NCBI GenBank assembly: GCA_018969905.1
Contig: JAGWXK010000010.1
Coordinates: forward strand, 1 to 42,722
DNA: 42,722 nucleotides
Reading direction: 5' to 3'
Source: Bdellovibrionales bacterium
GTDB lineage: Bacteria; Bdellovibrionota; UBA1018; CAIMNF01
The notes below the pieces were generated by a model, which did no database searches, was not told the origin of the DNA, and worked only from the letters and a program-made list of their open reading frames with translations. Positions 40,951 through 42,722 of this stretch are shown one piece after another (position 1 is the stretch's first letter; the number at the start of each line of letters is the position of its first letter). Position numbers and translations under genes: made by a program.

Positions 40951-41420
40951 ATTTTTTCAGGAGCGGGAGTCGGACTGTGGCGCTTGCGATGGTCGTTGGG
41001 ACTCTTTGGGGATGCACAAAAGCACCGGGAGAGAGTTCTCCTGCGAAGGTGCTTGAGAATTACATCAAGATCAGCTTCAGTTTGAGTGGAGTTCAGGATC
41101 GGAAGCGAATGGAGGAGCTCCTTACTGGAGACACCCTTGCGCGATTGATGTCCTGGAGTGACGATCAGTTCACGAAGGCTTTTTTGGAATCACCCAAAAG
41201 GTTCCAGGGTTTAAAAATTCTTGAAAATCGCAAGGTGAGCGATCTGGAGGCCGCCTTGACTTATGAGCTTTCCTTCGATGAGGGACCAAAAGACAATCTT
41301 ACCCAGATTACTCAGAAAAAGCTTTGTTCCGTGGTCAAGGTCGACGGTCTTTGGAAGATCAAGGAAGTTCGCAGCATTCGCGAATCCATTGAGTACTTGA
41401 AGGAATTCACTCTTCCTTGA
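40947..41420 (+). CDS. Small lipoprotein of unknown function
   Basis: 157 aa, signal peptide ending in LWGC (residues 20-23). The rest looks like an alpha/beta NTF2-type or DUF4878-like domain: residues 35-80 helical, then EAALTYELSFDEG and SVVKVDGLWKIKEVR strands. Probably in the inner leaflet of the outer membrane. ATGA-coupled to the PilZ-like gene. Confidence 0.65.
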   Translation: MNFFRSGSRTVALAMVVGTLWGCTKAPGESSPAKVLENYIKISFSLSGVQDRKRMEELLTGDTLARLMSWSDDQFTKAFLESPKRFQGLKILENRKVSDLEAALTYELSFDEGPKDNLTQITQKKLCSVVKVDGLWKIKEVRSIRESIEYLKEFTLP

Positions 41421-41430
41421 AAGCGATGTC

Positions 41431-41973
41431 ATGATCCGGTTTCTGATGAGTCTGTTCTTCTTTTTTTCCTTTCCGATTCTCCTGATTGCTCTTGTTTTGG
41501 GTTCTTTTTGGTTTCTGGTGGCTGGACTAGCCTCAGGGATCTTCGGGATCCTTTATTTTTGGCTCAATTCTTATTCCGAGTTCTTGCTTCGAATTCGCCC
41601 GTATCGACTCCATGAGGAAATTCAGACCAGGTTGCGGGCACTTTGGCGGGAGGACGGGCCGGAGCGGATGGGTGTCGAGTTTTTGGGGTTCCGCACTACG
41701 GCTTCTGAATTCAAGGTTTGGGTCCACTCTCCAGGTAAAGTAGGCATTTTTCTGAGTCAGGGGCTCCTCGAGTCCGCGACGGATCAGGAAATCCGATCGG
41801 CGTTTCGAGGGGTGCTTGAAATGAGACTTCGGGAGGTTCGAAAACGAAACCGTATGTTTTCGGTGCGTCTCAGACTGGATCGCTGGAAGGGGCAGGAGGA
41901 GGAGTTCCGGTATTGGTTTCTCTCCTTTTGGCTTTATCCCCTTGAGAGACTCCTGAAAATTGCTAAGATCTAG
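41431..41973 (+). CDS. M48-like membrane protein lacking the HExxH motif
   Basis: 180 aa. Two N-terminal membrane helices (about 8-48), as in HtpX-type M48 proteases, and then GIFLSQGLLESATDQEIRSAFRGVLEMRL, which aligns by eye with the segment preceding the HExxH of HtpX (GLL....EL.AVL.HE). Here the positions of HExxH read R-G-V-L-E. Too short for a full protease. No other recognisable domain. The relation is by eye only and could be chance. Confidence 0.45.
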   Translation: MIRFLMSLFFFFSFPILLIALVLGSFWFLVAGLASGIFGILYFWLNSYSEFLLRIRPYRLHEEIQTRLRALWREDGPERMGVEFLGFRTTASEFKVWVHSPGKVGIFLSQGLLESATDQEIRSAFRGVLEMRLREVRKRNRMFSVRLRLDRWKGQEEEFRYWFLSFWLYPLERLLKIAKI

Positions 41974-41975
41974 GC

Positions 41976-42230
41976 ATGTTGCCGAAAATCGATCTGACCA
42001 CTTTTTTTCTTTCTGTTTCCCAAGCCGCGATGCAGTCCATGGATTCCGCGTCCAGGGACCTGGAAATTGCAAAGCACAACATTGATTTGCTCGAACTCAT
42101 GCACGAGAAAACTCATGGGAATCGCTCAACTGAGGAGGATCAGCTCCTGAATCATCTGCTGTTCCAGCTTCGAATGACCTTTGTATCAGCTGAAAAGGAA
42201 TCGAAAGGCGGCGCATCGCATGGAAAATAA
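41976..42230 (+). CDS. DUF1844 protein
   Basis: 84 aa. KIDLTTFFLSVSQAAMQSMD followed by AKHNIDLLELMHEKTHGNRSTEEDQLLNHLLFQLRMTFV is the DUF1844 pattern, a small helical protein of unknown function found mostly in deltaproteobacteria, planctomycetes and acidobacteria. Starts 2 bp after the M48-like gene and overlaps the next gene by 11 bp. Confidence 0.8.
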   Translation: MLPKIDLTTFFLSVSQAAMQSMDSASRDLEIAKHNIDLLELMHEKTHGNRSTEEDQLLNHLLFQLRMTFVSAEKESKGGASHGK

Positions 42231-42722
42231 AATCACGATTCCAAAAACAGGCACAGATCGAAAACAGATTCTTTCCAGACTTGAAGAGAATCGCAAGGGC
42301 GATAGCAAATGGCACGAGGGTCGGACTTTCAGTCTTGTCTATCACGAGAGCGATGAACACACGGAGTTTCTGAAAAAAGCCTACACCACCTATTTTCATG
42401 AAAATGGACTCAACCCGGGCGCGTTCCCTTCCGTTCGAAAATACGAGGCCGAAGTGGTGTCCATGGCGGCGCACTTGCTTGGAGGCGGAGAAAGGGCTGC
42501 GGGCTCGATGACCTCCGGGGGCTCCGAGAGCATCATGATGGCGGTCAAGACCCACCGGGATTGGGCTTTTGAAACAAAGGGGATATCAGCGCCTGAAATG
42601 ATTTTTGCGGTCACCGCGCATCCGGCCTTTGACAAGGCTGCGCATTATTTCGGGGTGAAGCCCGTGAAAGTGCCGGTTGATTCCCATCAGTGCATGGATC
42701 TTGATTCGGTGAAGGACATGAT
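42220..42722 (+). CDS. Sphingosine-1-phosphate-lyase-like PLP decarboxylase (3' partial)
   Basis: The first 167 codons, cut by the right edge. ENGLNPGAFPSVRKYEAEVVSMAAHLLGG, GSMTSGGSESIMMAVKTHRDWA and AHPAFDKAAHYFGVKPVKVPVD closely match the N-terminal and PLP-binding parts of sphingosine-phosphate lyase/group II decarboxylases. The PLP lysine lies beyond the window. It would cleave phosphorylated sphingoid bases or decarboxylate an amino acid; the former fits organisms that make sphingolipids. Starts at an ATG that overlaps the DUF1844 stop by 11 bp, so it belongs to the same operon. Confidence 0.85.
   Translation, partial: MENKITIPKTGTDRKQILSRLEENRKGDSKWHEGRTFSLVYHESDEHTEFLKKAYTTYFHENGLNPGAFPSVRKYEAEVVSMAAHLLGGGERAAGSMTSGGSESIMMAVKTHRDWAFETKGISAPEMIFAVTAHPAFDKAAHYFGVKPVKVPVDSHQCMDLDSVKDM

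Overview
The window looks like chromosomal core sequence from a GC-balanced Gram-negative bacterium of the Bdellovibrionota or former Deltaproteobacteria type. This placement is an inference from gene content: lipoprotein and outer-envelope genes, an RF2 gene with the classic +1 recoding site, an AmgK-MurU pair, a paired ArsA/Get3-like ATPase set, DUF1844, an elicitor-type transglutaminase and a DUF1501/cytochrome operon. No 16S or other phylogenetic marker is present. Genes are densely packed with many 4-bp ATGA overlaps, so most blocks read as operons.

Layout. 1-2000: end of an unknown gene, then a secreted transglutaminase-elicitor-like protein. 2034-8043: nadA (minus) diverging from thiB-thiP-thiQ, which runs by overlaps into two ArsA-like ATPases. 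8090-10349: a secreted unknown facing a MATE exporter. 10592-13778 (minus): mazG-coaE-[48-aa basic protein]-ppx/gppA. 13805-18749: ybeY, prfB with its in-frame UGA, a dihydrouridine synthase and an ABC-F translation factor. This stretch is rich in translation and housekeeping functions. 18592-24290: a receiver protein antisense to the ABC-F 3' end, a P-type ATPase, OsmC, MAPEG, a secreted unknown, and a TPM-domain protein whose last codons lie inside a 190-bp inverted-repeat element. 24442-30109: LysR with a divergent reductase, a DJ-1/PfpI protein, DinB-like, DUF4442 and ABA4-like proteins, a serine hydrolase and a glutaredoxin. 30216-35318 (minus): an exported operon of an IPT-domain cytochrome c, a Tat-type DUF1501 protein and an unknown. 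35389-35985: tRNA-Ser(GCU) followed by two structured repeat units, each carrying a copy of the tRNA 3' end and each followed by a terminator. 36084-42722: a ten-gene plus-strand operon with YceI-like, creatininase-like and M48-like proteins, AmgK, MurU, a PilZ-like membrane protein, a lipoprotein, a second M48-like remnant, DUF1844 and the start of a sphingosine-phosphate-lyase-like decarboxylase.

How the genes work together. ThiBPQ should import thiamine or a related cofactor. AmgK and MurU should recycle peptidoglycan amino sugars to UDP-MurNAc. MazG, CoaE and Ppx/GppA handle nucleotide and cofactor housekeeping. RF2, YbeY, Dus, ABC-F and tRNA-Ser serve translation. The strongest leads are the tRNA-tail repeat array (comparable in plan to the rtT repeats of the E. 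coli tyrT operon), the two ArsA-like ATPases with complementary active-site losses, the 190-bp inverted-repeat element that supplies the stop codon of the TPM gene, and the run of degenerate metalloenzymes in the AmgK-MurU operon.
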